43,392 nt of DNA from Alphaproteobacteria bacterium (GTDB taxonomy: Bacteria > Pseudomonadota > Alphaproteobacteria > Rhizobiales > Amorphaceae). Below are positions 41,852-43,392 of the stretch, one piece after another. Each line of letters begins with the position of its first letter. Position 1 is the first letter of the stretch. A model generated the notes under the pieces. It was not told where the DNA came from. It searched no databases and saw only the letters and a list, made by a program, of their open reading frames with translations. The translations under genes were made by a program, and so were the position numbers. The DNA lies in NCBI GenBank assembly GCA_030431335.1, contig JAUIJH010000026.1, positions 1-43,392 on the forward strand, in the 5' to 3' direction.

Positions 41852-42138
41852 GATCGGGACAGATCCAGGGTTTGAGTTTTCGGCCGCCGGCGTTCGCCCG
41901 CCATGCCGGCGCGCACGGCTTGCGACCTGATGAACATTACCATGCGCCACCGCGCGAATGTACAGCCGGCGATCCCCGTTTGCCCTAATTTCCGGCACGA
42001 ACCGCCCAGTTACTAGCTATTATTGGCCGCTTTGACCAAATTGGAAGCAGGCGCGAGCCGGCCGGAGAGTTTGATCTTGACCGAAATGCGGCAGGTGGTG
42101 CCCATTGCTGTCCAATGTTGCAAACGAAGGGAAATGGC

Positions 42139-43194
42139 ATGTTCGTCCGCGCCGCCGTCGCCGCGATATTCGCGTCGAGCCTCATGATCGGAGCTGCGTC
42201 CGCTCAGGATTTGCCATCGCGTCACCTCAAGGTCATCGGCCTCAATTCGGGAACGCCCGTTTCGATCTACGACGAGGTGCCGTTCTGGGGCGAAACTCTC
42301 CCCGAAGCCTCGGGTGGCCAGATCACCGCCCAATATACGCCCCTCGACCTGATGGGCATCGACGACAAGACCATGCTGCGCCTGCTCAAGCTCGGCGTCA
42401 TGGATGTCGGCTCCATGGACATCTCGAAGATGGCCGGCGACGACCCGGTGTTCGAAGGCTGCGACCTTGCCGGCCTCGCCCTCACCCCGAAGCAGGCGCG
42501 TGCCGCGTGCGACGCGTGGCGGCCGGTGATCGATCGCAAGCTGCAGGCCGACTGGGGCGTCAAGCCACTGGCGATCGGCGGCAACACCCCGCAGATCTTC
42601 TGGTGCCGTGACGAGATCAAGGGCCTGTCCGACCTCGCCGGCAAGAAGATCCGCGTCTTCAACAACACGATGCGCGACTTCCTGAGCGGCCTCGACGCCA
42701 CCGCCATCTCGATGGCGTTCGCCGAAGTGGTCCCGGCGCTCAACAACGGCGTCGTCGACTGTGCCGTGACGGGCTCCATGTCCGGCAACACCGCCGGCTG
42801 GAACGAAGTGGTGACGACGCTCTACCCGATGTCCCTCGGCTGGTCGATCAACGTGCTCGCGATCAACTCCAAGACCTGGGACTCGTTCGACGAGGCGACC
42901 AAGGAATTCTTTCTCGAGCAGGCCGCGTCCTATGAGGACAGCATGTGGGAGACGATCGACAAGCTCGTCGCCGAGGCGGATGCCTGCAACACGGGCGAGG
43001 GCGCCTGCGAGCTCGGCAAGAGCGCATTCTCGATCCTGATGCCCGTCGCGGAGGCCGACAGCGCCAAGCACAAGGAGATCGTCGAGACCGCCGTTCTGGC
43101 CGGCTGGGCCGGCCGCTGCGGCGCCGAGTGCGCCAAGGAATGGAACGAAACCGTCGGTCCCGAACTCGACCTGACGGCGCCGGTCCCGAACTGA
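42139..43194 (+). CDS. dctP: TRAP transporter solute-binding protein, four-cysteine subtype
   Basis: 351 residues; start ATG 42139 with AAGGGA well spaced upstream (ATG 42115 adds eight unlikely residues). Signal peptide about 1-22 (VRAAVAAIFASSLMIGAASA). It keeps the carboxylate-type Arg172 (GKKIRVFN). Cys283, 290, 327 and 331 (CNTGEGAC; RCGAEC) parallel the binding protein at 35833, and further Cys at 108, 124, 156 and 208 suggest extra disulfides. The next gene is a GlpD-like oxidoreductase, separated by a hairpin. No dctQ or dctM is seen yet; they may follow beyond the right edge. Confidence 0.92.
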   Translation: MFVRAAVAAIFASSLMIGAASAQDLPSRHLKVIGLNSGTPVSIYDEVPFWGETLPEASGGQITAQYTPLDLMGIDDKTMLRLLKLGVMDVGSMDISKMAGDDPVFEGCDLAGLALTPKQARAACDAWRPVIDRKLQADWGVKPLAIGGNTPQIFWCRDEIKGLSDLAGKKIRVFNNTMRDFLSGLDATAISMAFAEVVPALNNGVVDCAVTGSMSGNTAGWNEVVTTLYPMSLGWSINVLAINSKTWDSFDEATKEFFLEQAASYEDSMWETIDKLVAEADACNTGEGACELGKSAFSILMPVAEADSAKHKEIVETAVLAGWAGRCGAECAKEWNETVGPELDLTAPVPN

Positions 43195-43199
43195 GCCTC

Positions 43200-43225
43200 G
43201 GCGCGGTGCCCACGGGCGCCGCGCC
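43200..43225. other. Intercistronic hairpin after dctP
   Basis: Stem GGCGCGG-T-GCC with GGC-G-CCGCGCC (one T-G pair), six bases past the binding-protein stop and without a T-run. Same type and position as the hairpin at 5292-5320. Confidence 0.5.
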
Positions 43226-43247
43226 ATCCTTGGGGAGGGAAACTGAC

Positions 43248-43392
43248 ATGGCACGCCAATCGATTTCGGAACTCGACGGCCAGGAATTCGACGTCGTCGT
43301 CATCGGCGGCGGAGTCAGCGGCGCGAGTGGCGCCCATCATCTGGCCGCCGAAGGCTACTCGGTCCTGATCGTCGACAAGAACGATTTCGCCA
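43248..43392 (+). CDS. GlpD-like FAD-dependent oxidoreductase, 5' end only
   Basis: 48 codons before the right edge. It starts at ATG 43248 behind GGGGAGGGA. The N-terminal dinucleotide fold is clear: FDVVVIGGGVSGASGAHHLA with Asp-Lys after strand 2 (VLIVDKNDFA). The last residues match the opening of GlpD-type glycerol-3-phosphate dehydrogenases (usually continuing A-S-G-T-S). The rest is outside the window, so the exact member of the DAO family cannot be told. The gene follows a TRAP binding protein, repeating the TRAP plus DAO-type dehydrogenase pairing seen at 27661-33116. Confidence 0.8.
   Translation, partial: MARQSISELDGQEFDVVVIGGGVSGASGAHHLAAEGYSVLIVDKNDFA

Noticed and set aside
42066..42076. 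AGAGTTTGATC, identical to the conserved 5' end of bacterial 16S rRNA
   Set aside because: The match stops within a few bases, the following sequence is a binding-protein leader and gene, and no further rRNA sequence is present. Chance.

Overview
The window reads as a chromosomal segment of a high-GC, metabolically versatile alphaproteobacterium (Hyphomicrobiales, Rhodobacterales or Rhodospirillales type). This is inferred from the strong third-position GC bias, the density of TRAP and TTT transporters, the LysR, LacI, DeoR and ArsR regulators, and protein sequences that look alphaproteobacterial. GC was not counted exactly. I see no rRNA, tRNA, CRISPR array, prophage, insertion sequence or plasmid gene. 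The segment is a mosaic of small nutrient-uptake and catabolic units, each next to its own regulator.

Layout, left to right. (1) 1-3034: a tctAB-type transporter pair, the left part cut by the window edge, divergent from a LysR gene. (2) 3145-9898: a second LysR gene, then a TRAP binding protein, a fused DctQM permease, and an SDR / thiolase / MaoC triad that together resemble an (R)-specific beta-oxidation module. (3) 9947-15225: a winged-helix/TolB-like/TPR regulator divergent from a four-gene operon of SAM methyltransferase, OsmC-like protein, flavin monooxygenase-like protein and a second OsmC-like protein. The intergenic region carries hexamers repeated at an exact 11-bp period. This is the best candidate for an undescribed system. 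(4) 15439-16656: a DUF2235 (Tle1-like) alpha/beta hydrolase. (5) 16685-24761: amidase and LacI on the minus strand, divergent from a complete Dpp/Opp-type ABC importer (two permeases, two ATPases, binding protein), with LacI-type operators between them. (6) 24837-33116: a glycerol-kinase-like FGGY kinase and two flavoproteins (one with a C-terminal [2Fe-2S] BFD-like domain), divergent from a DeoR gene and a TRAP dctQMP set. This looks like a polyol or polyol-phosphate pathway. (7) 33357-33848: a GFA-family protein. (8) 33918-38146, minus strand: a creatinase-type M24 hydrolase followed by TRAP dctP, dctQ and a dctM interrupted by an in-frame TAA, divergent from a LysR gene with a perfect 17-bp palindrome. 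(9) 39442-41038: ArsR plus an MFS exporter-like protein. (10) 41075-43392: an arylmalonate-decarboxylase/maleate-isomerase-like protein divergent from a TRAP binding protein and the start of a GlpD-like FAD oxidoreductase that leaves the right edge.

Common themes. Four TRAP binding proteins fall into two groups. Two (4256, 32031) have Phe where the carboxylate-binding Arg of classical TRAP binding proteins lies. Two (35833, 42139) keep that Arg and share a four-cysteine pattern. Four of the five binding-protein genes are followed by a GC-rich hairpin, as expected if binding-protein mRNA is stabilised relative to the genes after it. Substrates cannot be assigned from sequence alone.
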